A stretch of DNA of 64,000 nt from Norana najaformis (Eukaryota > Annelida > Clitellata > Crassiclitellata > Hormogastridae). Position numbers and translations under genes: made by a program. This document shows, one piece after another, positions 1 to 10,445 of the stretch (within the stretch, counting starts at the first letter, position 1; each line of letters opens with the position of its first letter). A model generated the notes under the pieces. It was given only the letters and a program-made list of their open reading frames with translations. It had not been told where the DNA came from and did not search any database. Where the stretch lies: the NCBI GenBank assembly GCA_964023275.1, contig OZ029923.1, positions 8,608,685 through 8,672,684 on the forward strand, in the 5' to 3' direction.

Positions 1-109
1 TATTTTGACGATGATTATTATTTTTGAACCCCGAGGTATTTATGATCCTTCAGGAAGTTAAAAAAAATTATATTCTGAGGTGGCTAATCTTCGCTGATGT
101 CCTAAAAAA

Positions 110-110
<1 letters not shown>

Positions 111-140
<30 letters not shown>

Positions 141-216
141 TATCATCATTATTATTATTATTATGACGACGACGACGATGTTCGGATGATGATGACGATG
201 ATGATGATGATGATCA
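111..216. repeat. ATT/GAC/GATG trinucleotide tracts beside the nAChR stop
   Basis: Consecutive (TTA)n, (GAC)n and (GATGAT)n tracts about 50 bp past the receptor stop codon, so probably in or near its 3-prime UTR. Reading frames through them (poly-Tyr, poly-Asp) are artefacts. Confidence 0.9.
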
Positions 217-260
217 CGATAGCGATTCTCATGGCCGGCAGCTGCTGCACTGTAGGTATA

Positions 261-935
261 TTAGGCGAAGAAGTGAGGTGCCGAGCAGAGAATGGCGAAC
301 GTCGAGACGACGGTGAAGACCGTGAACAGACAGAGACACAGGCGGTCAACGACCATCGCCGCAAACTTCCAGTCTCCGCACTCGTCCTGTCTCTGGTCGT
401 CGACCCTCATCTTGTCTGTCACATCCCTCAGCTCCTGCAAGATCTCCTTCAGAACGGAGGCCGAGTCAGTCGTCCACGGGGCGGGACCAGAGCAGGTCAC
501 GCCGCACGACTGGTACGTGCCTCGACAGAGGAACTGTTGGGCCGCCCCTGCAACGGTCAACGGAGGGGCAGCGATCGACTGAGTTACGGGCGTCGGGTGG
601 GGCGGAAGCTGGACCCCAGCACCGGGCTGAGGGTGACGGTGGTTGGAGTTGGGGTACGGGTGTTCGCCGCCCTTTTGTCTCAGGCCGGAAGAGGGTGTGG
701 GGGTTGCTGGCGGTTGTGGTACCGCGGCGGCCGTGGGAGGATGGTGATTGGTTCGCAGCAGGCGAAGGTCGTCGTCAAGGTCGAGGACGTTGGCGAGTAG
801 ACTTTTCGAAGAGCGCTCTCGAAGCTCGAGTTCTTTTAGTTTGACCTTGATGCTGTTGCGCTTCGTGACCTTCTCCTGACCCGGTCGGGTCATGCGCAGT
901 AGCCAGGCCAGCTTCTCACACACGCCGTACTTGAC
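261..935 (-). CDS. nAChR last exon: cytoplasmic M3-M4 loop, M4 and stop
   Basis: Acceptor TTCGTGTTACAG. Begins [19 protein letters not shown], aligned without gaps to the post-M3 amphipathic segment of alpha7. A long, proline- and histidine-rich, low-conservation cytoplasmic loop follows, then [18 protein letters not shown]-like [12 protein letters not shown] and M4 ([13 protein letters not shown]), ending SAPHFFA and a stop at 261-263. The loop sequence is gene-specific and is where phosphorylation and anchoring sites usually lie. No clear poly(A) signal was assigned. Confidence 0.94.
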   Translation of the reverse strand, partial: VKYGVCEKLAWLLRMTRPGQEKVTKRNSIKVKLKELELRERSSKSLLANVLDLDDDLRLLRTNHHPPTAAAVPQPPATPTPSSGLRQKGGEHPYPNSNHRHPQPGAGVQLPPHPTPVTQSIAAPPLTVAGAAQQFLCRGTYQSCGVTCSGPAPWTTDSASVLKEILQELRDVTDKMRVDDQRQDECGDWKFAAMVVDRLCLCLFTVFTVVSTFAILCSAPHFFA

Positions 936-3900
936 CTGTAACACGAACAGCGATTACAAAACAGGCGCTATAAAATTACTTTACGTTACGATAACAGTTT
1001 GTTTGTATGTATGTATGAATGTATGTACTTATCTGTGTATGTATGTATGTATGTATGTATTTATGTATGCATGTATGTATGTATGTGTGTATGTATGTAT
1101 GTATGAATGTATGTATGTATGCATTTATGTCCGTATATATGTATATATGTTTGTATATATGTATGTATGTATTTATGTGTGTATGTATGTATGTATTTAT
1201 TTATGTATGTATGCATTTATGTCCGTATATATGTATGTATATATGTTTGTATGTATGTATGTATGTACTTATGTATGTATGTATTTAATGTGTGTATTCA
1301 TGTCCATATGTATGTATTTATATATGTGTGTATGTTTGTATGTATGCATGTCTGTATGTAGGTAGGTATATGCACTCATGTAAGTACCCAGACACTTCAT
1401 ACAGTGACTTTTAAGTACTTCACTAAAGCGATGCCTAAGTTGCCTACGCTGTAGCCTAAATGGTGGTGAAGTTTATTAGGACTTTCAGTAAACAGTTCAC
1501 ACTGTCCCGGTCATCCTGTGATAATAATAATAATTAGTAACTTCTAATGCGCCGGCATCGAAGCTGTAACTTTTTTTCACGTGTTCTTCCGTCGTTACTG
1601 TACTTGGGTTCGACGTTTCTGATCAATCCAGGTCGTTAAGTTTAGAAGAAAATTCCTAGTAGTGCTCACCCACTGTGGCATGATGTGTGTATCGGGTGAT
1701 CGATGGTGGAAATTGAGAACCAAGACCGTGCAAACGACGGAGAGAGAACACATCAACATAATCGCCGAGAAGTACATTCCTACAACGTACAGCATAATAA
1801 CCCATCGGACGCCGAATAAGTAAGTAAGTATATATATATATTTTTCTTTATTAACCATTAGCTAATCGCAGATGGTTTACAAGTATTTAACAACACAAGA
1901 AAAAGTAAAAAAAAAACTAAAGAATACACTCAGCCATTATTATTAGTTTTTTCCAGAGGTATAATTAAGTAATTTGAGTTATATGAACCCTCATGAAGTA
2001 AAAAATTCTTCGGAGAAAAATTCAATATTGTTAGTAGTTTCCAATGTTATTAAGGCATCTTATGGCATCAAATGCCGTTAACGAGTGGAAATAAGTTTGT
2101 AGAGTTTTCACTCTTGTAACCAGATTTTGGAATTTATTGTTCGTTCAGGTGCATATAGCATACATATACAGCATTGGAGTGAAGCGATTTAAAGGTGTCC
2201 AAACAAAACCTAAAATTTAGTAATATATTCTGTGTTTAACGACATCTTGCGGCTGCCAGGGCAGTGAATGTCGACCTTAACTTTGCAGTTTTTATTATTG
2301 TTGTTTTTGTTGATATTAGTAATAGGCCTAATGTTAGGCTATTAGGCCTACTATTGCAGCACTGCTGTTGAAAAGTATAATAGGCCCATTACATGTAGTT
2401 CTAGATTCGAACACAGACGACGTATCAATTACTGGAAAGGTGATTTTAAAGTTTCTGCAATAAAAATTAGGACATGGACTTTTTGGGCGATTTCAACCGA
2501 AGATTAGGGGAATTTGGCAGAACTGTACTGCAACCCCTGGCACGTAAGACAGAGAGAGAAAGAAAGAGACAGAGACAGAGGAGAAGAGAGACGAACAGAG
2601 AGAGACAGACAGACAGACGGAGACAGAAGGAGACAAAGACAGAGGGAGACAGAGACAGAGGGAGAGAGACAAAGATAGAGACAGAGATAGAGACAGAGAT
2701 AGGGACAGAGATAGAGACAGAGATAGAGACAGAGATAGAGACAGAGATAGAGACAGAGACAAATAGAGAGACAAAGAGAGAGAGAGAGGAGAGGGGAGAA
2801 AGAGCGGAAGACTCACCGATGAGTGGTACAGCGTCAGATGTTGGAGGCATCGTCTCAGCAACCAGAAGCAAGAACACAGTCAAAGACAAAAGCACCGTCA
2901 CACCTGCCGAACAGATTACCACCGCATTAAAATCATTTATATCGCGCCATTACAGAACACTTCAGATGCGAACAACACGCTTACATAGACGAGATTCGCA
3001 TTCCAAATTTTGCACTTATATTGCTTATAGAATCGAAAATTTGTATAGCGCCCCTACAAAACAGATTGTTAAAATGAGACGTTCTGTAAGTGGCCAGGAG
3101 CAATTAAAACATGCACACATAAAGATGAAAAAAAAGAACAAGAATAAGAGCAAAAGAAACAGTGAGAAGAAGAGCAAGAAGAAAAACAACAAAGCAGAGT
3201 GAGAGAGTAGTCCTTTAAGCTAACTTCAACTCCAAGAAGGAGCCATGGGTAGGGAGTGTTACGCTAGCGACTTCATTTTTCTTAGCCTCGGCATATGAGG
3301 GCGAGCGGGCGACCCTCTCCACCACCGCCTGATCTTCCTACTGACAGTGTTCGGTCACTGTACTTATTACAACTCAGTTGGCTAGGGGGCGCAAGCAGAG
3401 CTGAAATCTTGAAACAAATTTCTGCCTTGGCGGGGAGTTGAACCCACAACCTTTCGATTGAAATCCAGCAGGCTAACCACTAGATAATCGCGCCCTGGCC
3501 ACAAGAACTTAGCCCTAGGCCTAGGCCTACCGAGTGATATCTTTTCGCCTGCATCCGGTGGAAGAGTGAACGTGAGAAGCGTCATGGATGAGATGAGGAC
3601 ACAGGGAATGATGAGATTGAAGCCGTAGTAGAGAGTTCGACGCCGGATGTGGATCGTAAACGTAACGTCGATGTATTCTTCGGGACAACACTCGTAGGAA
3701 ACTACATTACGATTCGCCGGAAGACCTAAAAGACAAACAACGCATCTCTTATACAGTCTACTATAGGTTGGGCACAGTGGATAGAGCGTTCGACCTCTAA
3801 CGCAGAGAGTACGGGTTTGAGCCTCCTCCCAAGACAGCTTTTGATGTGTATGGACCTTGAGCAAGTCCTACACTCACAATTGCTGAGCGCCATGGTTTGG

Positions 3901-6900
3901 TGCTTAAATAGTAGCGCTTAATGAATGCAGAACTAATAAAAAGTTGAATTGGTTTTCTCATCTTTGAGTGCTCGGCTTGTAACGCGGAGTACGGGTTTGA
4001 GCTTACCCTGAGACGGTTGCTGTGTAGAGGGACCTTGAGTAAGCCCTTCACTCACAATTGTTCAGGGCCATCGATTGATGCTTAGTCATTAGATAGTGGT
4101 GCTTAATAAATGCAGAAATAATACGGTATACCAATCCGGCCCGATTCGGCCGATGGGGCGGATGCCATGCGCTTAGCTTTTAAGTAGCGCTTTAGATATT
4201 TCAAGTTTACAATTACGATTACACATGTTCAGAACACCCTTCTCCAAATGGATTTTTGGTGCATTGATCTTTGTATATGTATTCGTTGATAAAGTAAATC
4301 AGCGAATATACAAACAAAGTTTAATTATTTTTCTTTAAGATAATCAAAATGAAAAAACCGGACTGTCCCATCGCTCTAGTCAAACACAAACTATATATCA
4401 CTGTAAGATTATGCACCCTGCCCTCTAACGAACAAACTAAGAAGTCCATTACTGCTACTGCCATCTATTGAATATCAGTGCAGCAATAGTCGTTGTAATG
4501 TTTAACATTCGTATATATATATATATACATATATTAGTGAAGACATTTTTATACCAATGAGCTGCCATTCTCCGTTGGGAATGAAGCTGGAAACATCTCC
4601 GCTGGTGTCCTTCAGCTGAAGGTCGATTCCTCGGCTGTCGTAGGTCCATGAGCCGAACTTCATCTTACACATCTGGTCGTCGAAGGGAAACCAGGTGATG
4701 TCGATCTTGCAGGTGCTGAGGAAGAGACCAGGAGGAACCCAGAGACAGTTTCCGTTCGAAGAGACAACGACGTTCGTCGGAAAAGTACTGTCGATGTCTT
4801 CATCGGCGCTACATAAATGGTTGTAGAAGATGATTGATTGGTTCGGATACAAACTTAAATGCCAGTACAAAGGAAAATGACTATATACTGGACGATATTC
4901 TTTCGCAAATGATCTGCATTTGATAATTACTGTTATCAATTACTGTATTTAGTAGGATGCAATAATCGCAATCGTAATCGTAATCGAGATTTCTACAGCG
5001 CTCAACAAAAGCTAAGTCGCGGGAACCAGCTTATTCACAGGCGCTCAGTCAAAACAAAATCGATAGGCAATATTGTTAAAGAGGATCATAATACATTCGT
5101 TGGAAAGTGCCCCGATGTCTTCGTAGGCGCTACAGAAATGACACATCCGGGAAATATGCCTGCAGTTGGGCAAATTTATATAGCTCCTCAAATCATCTCT
5201 TAAACTGAAACATGGTTAGGATTATGGCCACGTAAATATATGCTGTACATGCAGGATATTTGCAAATATGACGACGACGACAAGTCATTCACAGCGCAAG
5301 TCATTTAGGCTGAAATTCATTTATACTGCTTGCACTTGAGAATGCATGTCATTTAGCATTGTATGCCATTTCGATTGCATGGCATATAATTTGCTCGTAA
5401 TTTACATTGCATGATAGCGGTCATTTAGATTGGGGGTCAGTTAGATTATAGGTCATTTGGATAACCGTATTTAGATTAGGTTGGACAAAACAGTGTTCCA
5501 TAGTGAGTAAAATGGTTAATGAATAGAATCGCGTAATTAACAGTAGGCCTAAAAGGACACCGTAGCCTATTGGTGAGAGTGCTCGGCTTGTAACACGGAG
5601 AGTACGGGTTCGAAACTCCCCTGAGGCGGTTACTCTGTGGGGACCTTGAGCAAGTCCTTCACTCACAATTGCTGGGGGCAATCGATTGATGCTCAGTCAT
5701 TAGATAGTGATGCCTTGTGTGTAACGATATCGTATGGCTGCGAGAGCCTTTGTCGTCGACCATCCAATACCTTCCACGTCTACAGTGAACGAACAGTATC
5801 ACATTATCTGCTAGAATTTACACAGCGCATTTAAAGGTTAGTACGAGGCAATTCATACATAAATAAGTTGCGCATTTCTATAGCGTATATTGAGCAATAT
5901 GGAGCTTAAAACTAAAATACCTGTTGTACATCAGTATATCTGGCTTCCATAACATCGAAGGAGGTATTCGAATACTTTTGATTCCGCCATACTCCGACTC
6001 ATTCCAGGCCAAGTTGCTATCATTCCAGGCCTACAGAATGGAACACGGAGCCAACTTATCATCAATACGAAGTTCTAAAATGGAGATAAATTTGCAATCT
6101 GCCAACATGCCAGGTGTCATGTTGCAGAGGTGCTAAAAAGGTTCTAAATATTGTTGTAAATGGCGATGGATTGGTTCGGATATAAACTTCAATGCTATTA
6201 CAAAGGCAAATGACGGTATATTGACCATATTCCGTTGCAAATTGATCTGCATTTATTAATTAATTAATTGCCATTAATTATCTGGTATTTATAATCATAA
6301 TAATTATAATTAATAATTGTCAGTAATCATCTGGTCGGATGTAATATTGTTATTGCGGATCTTATTATTCATAAAGAACGCTGATATCATCTACGTTGGC
6401 GAGGAGCGCTTACAAGAAGTACTTAGATGGTGCTATAATGTGTTCAGTTTCATTACATTACAGTTCAGCTACAATACAGTTACATAATATTCATATTCGA
6501 ATCTAAGAGTAATGTATCATCAAAACGATGTAAGGTATAAATCGTGCTTTGCATTTTGTTGCAAAAGAATCATTCGTAGAGCTCACCATGTTTAGCCATA
6601 GATTGGTGTTTAAAATTTGGTTCTTCTCGTTCTAAAACAGAACAGAAACAGAATCGACGTTCTTAGAATTACAGGATGAATAAACTTTAGATATTCAACC
6701 TGCTTGCAAAGCAAGTGACCTACAGCTTCGCAGCACTGGCCATAGATGTAGTTCAAGGCTGCTCAGCACAGCATACGCATTTGTGCAAGAACCTTGCATA
6801 CAGCAGACTAGAACGTATAAACATATTAGGTCCATACACATATCATGCGTACAGTATAAACAATAAACTATACCACACACAGCTTCCTTGCACAGTATAC

Positions 6901-8516
6901 TGCATTGATCAATTTATATAGCGTCTCGGTAATGAATAAATTACTCGGAGGAACTCTCGGAATGAGAGCCTGAGGAAATAGGCGAGTCCCAAAACATACA
7001 TGTATAATGCATATGTAAATAAGTAAGTAAGTAAGGATGGAAGTAAGTAAGTAAGTAAGTAGGAACGTATGTAATTAAGTATGTTTGCATGTACGCATGT
7101 ATAAATGCATACATGTATTTATGCAGGAATGCATGTATGTATGCATGTGTATATGTATGTATGTTTGTATGTATGTATGCATGTATGTATGCAGGAATGC
7201 ATATATGTATGTATGTAAGTGAACATTTACACTGCGCCTGTTGAGGACCTCTAAACAGCATTGAAATATAGATATATAGATAGTGACAGCCAAATGCAAA
7301 TTCTGTTACTTCGTTAGATAAGAAATAAACTATTTGTTAATTCAATGGAAGCGAACACCATATGTATGATGGGAACAGATGCAGAAATTAAATTCCTGCA
7401 GATATCCAGTGACAGAGACAACTCTGTTAGTGCTACGCAATTCCTATTCCACGCCCATATCGCATCGCAACAGAAAATTGAACCAGGCGATGAAGAATCG
7501 AGCTCAAGCACCGTGTCAACCGTCGGGCTGTGGCTCTTTGATCTACCCATCGCTCGATCAATCACCACCTCCCTGCACGACCATACATCAGGTCATATGT
7601 CCATCAACTTATCTACCCTCCGAATCAGACCCCGCTAGGTGATGCCAGGGGTTGCATCAAAATCCTGGGCTGGATTTCTGATTTATTCTACATTCCCGGC
7701 CTCGCGATATCTACCACCTTCAAACGTCCGAATGAGGACCGAATGACAAATCGCTGGCGCTATATCATCTCCCGGCGTCGAGTAATACCCGAGTCGGCGC
7801 TCGAGACGTCGTTAATTAATCGTCTCTACGGTTGGCTGGACGCAAAACACTTTTCGTCGTCGTTGCAAACCTCAGCGAAGACGAGCGCAGCAGATAGCAA
7901 GCACCAGGCGTTTTGCGACAACAACCGTTTGACAAATGGAATGGACGCGTGCGCAGCTCATGTGTAACGGCGCTTAGTCAAAGTCAGCTCTTTTTCTTCT
8001 TACTCCTCTCCTTCTCTTTTTCCACCCTTCTTTCTTCTTTTACTTCTCCTTATTTTTCTCCGTTTCCTTGTGTGGTTGTGTGTGTGTGCGTGCGTGTCTG
8101 TGTGTGTGTGTGTAGGCACTTAATATATAGCGACTTTTGAGAACCTCATAAAAGCGCTGTTAGATTGAAATTTCAGTTATTTAATTATGCTTATTTCTTA
8201 TATGATGATAAAAAAGGTCTTCTCTAATAAAGAACCATCACTCGATGGGTCTAAGCAATAGTGCGTTAATGATTCGCTCAAGACCTCTACATTAAAGAGA
8301 CCTGAACCCGAAACTTGCTTGTTAAAAGGCAAGCGCTGAGCCAGTGGGCCACCGCTGTGCATCCTCTTACCACTTCAATGATCTGTTGAAGGACGAGACC
8401 GAACTCGACTCTCAGTGGGTCTGAGTCGTTGGCCACGGGTCGCTCGAGGCGGTTGTGCCCTCTCGAGTTGAAGATGTCGTTCAGTAACCGCTTCTCGTGA
8501 GGTCCTTGGTGCGACC
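261..8516 (-). CDS. Nicotinic acetylcholine receptor alpha-type (alpha7-like) subunit gene, all exons but the first
   Basis: Pentameric ligand-gated cation channel subunit of the Cys-loop family, acting at the plasma membrane of nerve or muscle. I joined eight minus-strand exons: 8516-8371, 6631-6587, 6030-5921, 4808-4555, 3725-3531, 2903-2817, 1779-1670, 935-261. All borders are GT..AG and the phases agree across every junction. The product (about 540 residues without signal peptide) shows the ligand-binding domain, the 13-residue Cys loop, a vicinal Cys pair (YECC) that defines alpha subunits, M1, M2 with the GEKI motif, M3, a long proline-rich M3-M4 loop and M4. From family knowledge, exon lengths 45, 110, 195, 87 and 110 are those of vertebrate CHRNA7; the counterparts of exons 5 and 6 are fused here. 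The M2 composition implies a cation-selective, probably homomer-capable channel (inference). The signal-peptide exon is not certain. Confidence 0.95.
1002..1372. repeat. (GTAT)n tetranucleotide array in nAChR intron 9
   Basis: About 370 bp of GTAT with GTGT, GCAT and TTAT variants, located right upstream (minus strand) of the last exon acceptor. Confidence 0.95.
1670..1779 (-). CDS. nAChR exon 9: M3
   Basis: Acceptor ACGTTGTAG, donor TGG|GTGAGC; 110 bp. Encodes [38 protein letters not shown]3 is followed by the family HHR motif; the exon ends in phase 0 after the conserved Trp. Confidence 0.94.
2548..2806. repeat. (GAGACA)n / GACAGAGATA purine array in nAChR intron 8
   Basis: Purine-rich on the plus strand, starting about 10 bp past the exon 8 donor, so it is a pyrimidine tract in the transcript. 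It includes a run of 12-bp units (GACAGAGATAGA). Confidence 0.93.
2817..2903 (-). CDS. nAChR exon 8: pore helix M2 and start of M3
   Basis: Acceptor TTCGGCAG, donor ATCG|GTGAGT; 87 bp. Encodes [16 protein letters not shown] and [12 protein letters not shown]. The 9-prime Leu and 20-prime Glu are kept, as in alpha7-type pores. The intron that follows starts with a GAGACAGA array. Confidence 0.95.
3267..3500 (-). mobile_element. SINE family B copy in nAChR intron 7
   Basis: A minus-strand tRNA-like head (GCGCGATTATCTAGTGG, GGTTGTGGGTTCAACTCC as A and B boxes) followed by a body that also occurs at 61861-62075; both copies end CTCATATGCCGAGGCTAAG. Non-coding, Pol III type by inference. Confidence 0.72.
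3531..3725 (-). CDS. nAChR exon 7: loop C, M1, start of M2
   Basis: Acceptor GTCTTTTAG, donor CTCG|GTAGGC; 195 bp. Encodes [16 protein letters not shown] (loop C with adjacent cysteines and both aromatic Tyr), [20 protein letters not shown] (M1 with its conserved Pro) and DAGEKISLG. The Glu before Lys is the intermediate-ring residue of cation-selective channels. Confidence 0.95.
3770..3940 (+). mobile_element. SINE family A (tRNA-derived, CORE-like), copy 1
   Basis: Family pattern, seen in about eleven copies: tRNA-like head GGATAGAGCGCTCGGCTTG with B box GTACGGGTTCGAGCC; a middle domain GGGACCTTGAGCAAGTCC resembling the MIR/CORE-SINE core; and a tail GTGGCGCTTAATAAATGCAG. This copy is near full length and lies in nAChR intron 6. 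Confidence 0.85.
3966..4124 (+). mobile_element. SINE family A, copy 2 (5-prime truncated)
   Basis: Starts at GTGCTCGGCTTGTAACGC and runs to the full tail, immediately after copy 1 in the same orientation. Confidence 0.85.
4555..4808 (-). CDS. nAChR exon 5/6: Cys loop and loop B
   Basis: Acceptor TTATGTAG, donor TTG|GTATAA; 254 bp. It starts by completing the Ser codon, then [15 protein letters not shown], the Cys loop ([15 protein letters not shown], 13 residues between the cysteines), GSWTYD (loop B Trp) and [11 protein letters not shown]. In vertebrate alpha7 this region is split into 80- and 168-bp exons; the intron between them is absent here, and the total is 6 bp longer. Confidence 0.95.
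4965..5080 (-). mobile_element. CR1/L2-like LINE 3-prime end
   Basis: Minus-strand 3-prime UTR ending TGAGCGCTGTAGAAATCTCG with an (ATTACG)n tail, shared with 17272-17530 and 23262-23450. In nAChR intron 4, abutting the exon 5 relic. Confidence 0.7.
5094..5141 (-). pseudogene. Relic of nAChR exon 5 start, with its acceptor
   Basis: On the minus strand the sequence TTTCTGTAGCGCC, then TACGAAGACATCG, aligns with the acceptor and first ~40 bases of the real exon (4808 downwards), with about 80% identity and a 1-bp gap. Only the first part is present; a CR1/L2-like 3-prime end (4965-5080) follows where the rest should be. The frame cannot make the Cys loop. It reads as a truncated tandem exon duplicate inside intron 4. 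Confidence 0.7.
5555..5714 (+). mobile_element. SINE family A, copy 3 (tail lost)
   Basis: Head GGACACCGTAGCCTATTGG through the core; broken at GATAGTGATGCC before the tail. In nAChR intron 4. Confidence 0.83.
5921..6030 (-). CDS. nAChR exon 4 (110 bp), loop A
   Basis: Acceptor TTCTGTAG, donor AG|GTATTT. Encodes [16 protein letters not shown], then [17 protein letters not shown] plus two bases of the following Ser codon. WKPDILMYN is binding loop A with its conserved Tyr. It is 36 codons plus 2 nt, exactly the alpha7 exon 4 length. Two N-x-S sites are visible (NDS, NES). Confidence 0.94.
6150..6265. repeat. Duplicated intron segment (partner 4815-4935)
   Basis: Positions 6165-6265 and 4826-4935 share GATTGGTTCGGATA, AAACTT, TACAAAGG, AAATGA and GATCTGCATTT in the same order and orientation, roughly 75-80% alike. 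One copy lies just upstream of exon 4 and the other just upstream of exon 5, as if an intron-plus-exon block had been tandemly duplicated. Confidence 0.75.
6587..6631 (-). CDS. nAChR exon 3 (45 bp)
   Basis: Fifteen codons, [15 protein letters not shown], between TTTTAG and GTGAGC. This is the microexon that carries the conserved Trp of complementary-face loop D. It is phase 0 at both ends and has the same 45-bp length as vertebrate alpha7 exon 3. It is too short for an ORF scan and was found by reading the intron for the expected motif. Confidence 0.93.
7018..7218. repeat. (GTAA)n then (GTAT)n array in nAChR intron 2
   Basis: GTAAGTAA units (7018-7060) pass into GTAT units with GCAT and GCAGGAAT variants. 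Lies between exons 3 and 2 of the receptor gene. Confidence 0.93.
8371..8516 (-). CDS. nAChR exon 2: N-terminal helix and first strand
   Basis: Encodes [12 protein letters not shown], then [13 protein letters not shown] and LVLQQIIEV, the classical start of the mature nicotinic subunit. The donor is GTG|GTAAGA. Two acceptors are possible: CCAG|GG (used here, 146 bp, phase 1 as usual in the family) or TAAG|CC five bases earlier (phase 0). NDS is a potential N-glycosylation site. Confidence 0.9.
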
Positions 8517-8654
8517 CTGGCTTAGATAAACACACAAGGCAAGGATCAGTGTCAGTGAGGTACTTTAAAAGGCGCTAGAAAAATGGCCAGATGTCCAGTC
8601 GCTGCAACTTCAGCCGACATCTGACGACACACAAGATAAACATGGCAACACGAA

Positions 8655-8910
8655 GTCAAATAGAATAACATGATTATGGTAACATGTCAATAAGAATAAT
8701 AACATGATTATGGTAACATGTCAATAAGAATAATAACATGATTCTGGTAACATGTCAATAAGAATAATAACATGAATATGAAAAATGGAAAAATCGCGTC
8801 AGAATAATAACACGATTTTGGGCACCAGCCAATTAAAGTAATGACTCGGTTATTGCAACATGTCATTAGAATAACAAATAGCATGAATATGGTAACAAGC
8901 CAGGTAGAGG

Positions 8911-8911
<1 letters not shown>
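8655..8911. repeat. ~34-bp minisatellite, paired with 13905-14081
   Basis: Units AATAACATGATTATGG, TAACATGTCAATAAG repeat about seven times just upstream (minus strand) of nAChR exon 2, and end with a diverged block ending ACAAGCCAGGTA that recurs at 14040-14081. Confidence 0.88.
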
Positions 8912-8913
<2 letters not shown>

Positions 8914-8957
<44 letters not shown>

Positions 8958-8960
8958 GTA

Positions 8961-9038
<78 letters not shown>
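8914..9038. repeat. (ATC)n followed by (TTA)n
   Basis: About 44 bp of ATC then about 76 bp of uninterrupted TTA. All frames through it are low-complexity. Confidence 0.95.
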
Positions 9039-9040
<2 letters not shown>

Positions 9041-9314
9041 CTTAACGTCACACTTGATCGAACCACAATAATTCTTCTTTCGCCTTGCTCTAGATGAATG
9101 CTGTTGTATAAGGAACTTCACTTACGCAGCTTATGTGTGCGGATGAGATTATGGCTACTGTTACATCAGCACCATGACACATGCCAAACGCTGAAACTTC
9201 CAATCGACGACTCAAAGCACGCAACACAAACATTGCAACGTGTCACTTAGAATACTAGCATTATTCTGTCTTTCGAACGCTGATTAGACAAATGTGTTTC
9301 CATTGTGTTCATTT

Positions 9315-9809
9315 CAGCAGACACATTCGCCAGATCAGAAACACATTTGCCAGATACAGAAACACATTTGCCAGATACAGAAACATTTTTTCTAGACACA
9401 GAAACACATTTGCCAGATCAGGCACACATTCGCCGGACACGAAACACATTTGCCAGATCAGAACACATTTGCCAGACACAGTAACACATTTTGCAGACAC
9501 TTAAACACATTTGCCAGATTAGAAGCACATTTGCTAGAAATGGAAACACATTTGCCAGACACAGAAACACTTTTGCGAGATCAGAAACACATTTACCCGA
9601 CACAGAAACACATTTACCAGACACAGAAACACATTTACCAGACACAGAAACACATTTACCAGACACAGAAACACATTTACCAGACACAGAAACACATTTA
9701 CCAGACACAGAACATTTACCAGACACAGAAACACATTTACCAGACACTGAAACACATTTACCAGACACAGAAACACATTTACCAGACACAGAAACACATT
9801 TACCAGGCA
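9315..9809. repeat. 21-bp minisatellite (CACATTTACCAGACACAGAAA), left part
   Basis: About 23 units. The left third (9315-9600) is variable (TTGCCAGATCAG, TTTGCCGGACACG types); the right part is nearly homogeneous. It is a direct tandem array without spacers. It stops at a LINE fragment and resumes beyond it. Confidence 0.93.
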
Positions 9810-10197
9810 CCAAAACCCCCAAACACCATCACATCACCCCTGTTCTCAAATCACTGCACTGGCTTAAAATACCAGAACGAATAGAGTACAAAGTCTTATC
9901 CCTCACCTACAACACACTTCAATCCTCCCAACCCTCCTATCTTCGTCAATTATTTACTATCCAACCACTCCGTTCAACCCGCTCCTCATCTGTCCTAACA
10001 CTTCTTCGCCCTCCCGTCACCTCATCCTTAAAATTTGGAAATCGCTCGATAGCCATAGCTGCCCCACCCCTTTGGAATAAACTCCCGCCAGAATTGCGAC
10101 AGTTGTCTGGTCAATCATACGAACTCACCAACATTTCACCTCTTTCAGTTTCTGCGCAGGTCTTTCACTCAAGACTGAAAACACTTCTTTTCCAGAA
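9810..10197 (+). mobile_element. CR1/L2-like LINE fragment: C-terminus of reverse transcriptase ORF
   Basis: The plus strand reads ITPVLKSLHWLKIPERIEYK, then SSQPSYLRQLF, FGNRSIAIAAPPLWNKLP and FHSRLKTLLFQK. This order (LHWL..R..YK, PSYL, FG.R.F..AAP.LWN.LP, F...LK..LF) is the hallmark C-terminal region of CR1/L2/Rex-type non-LTR retrotransposons. The fragment is 5-prime truncated and sits inside a 21-bp minisatellite present on both sides. Confidence 0.85.
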
Positions 10198-10379
10198 ACA
10201 GAAACACATTTACCAGGCACAGAAACACATTTACCAGACACAGAAACACATTTACCAGACACAGAAACACATTTACCACACACAGAAACACATTTATCAG
10301 ACACAGAAACACATTTACCAGACACAGAAACACATTTACCAGACACAGAAACACATTTGTTAGACACAGAAACACATAG
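10192..10379. repeat. 21-bp minisatellite, right part
   Basis: About nine further units of the same 21-bp repeat after the LINE fragment at 9810-10197; then a short GTAT tract to 10440. Confidence 0.93.
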
Positions 10380-10445
10380 GCCCATATTTGTATGCATGCA
10401 TGTTCTTTGTATGTACGTAAGTATGCATGTATGTATGTGAGAAAC

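Noticed and set aside
2474..3202. 242-codon plus-strand frame with Arg/Glu/Thr repeats
   Set aside because: It runs antisense through receptor exon 8 and a GAGACA array; low complexity only.
3760..4124. Possible functional tRNA genes at the heads of the SINE copies
   Set aside because: The heads lack a complete acceptor stem and are always joined to the SINE body, so they are retroposon heads.
9315..10379. CRISPR-like array of 21-bp repeats
   Set aside because: There are no spacers, units are directly adjacent, and the DNA is eukaryotic.
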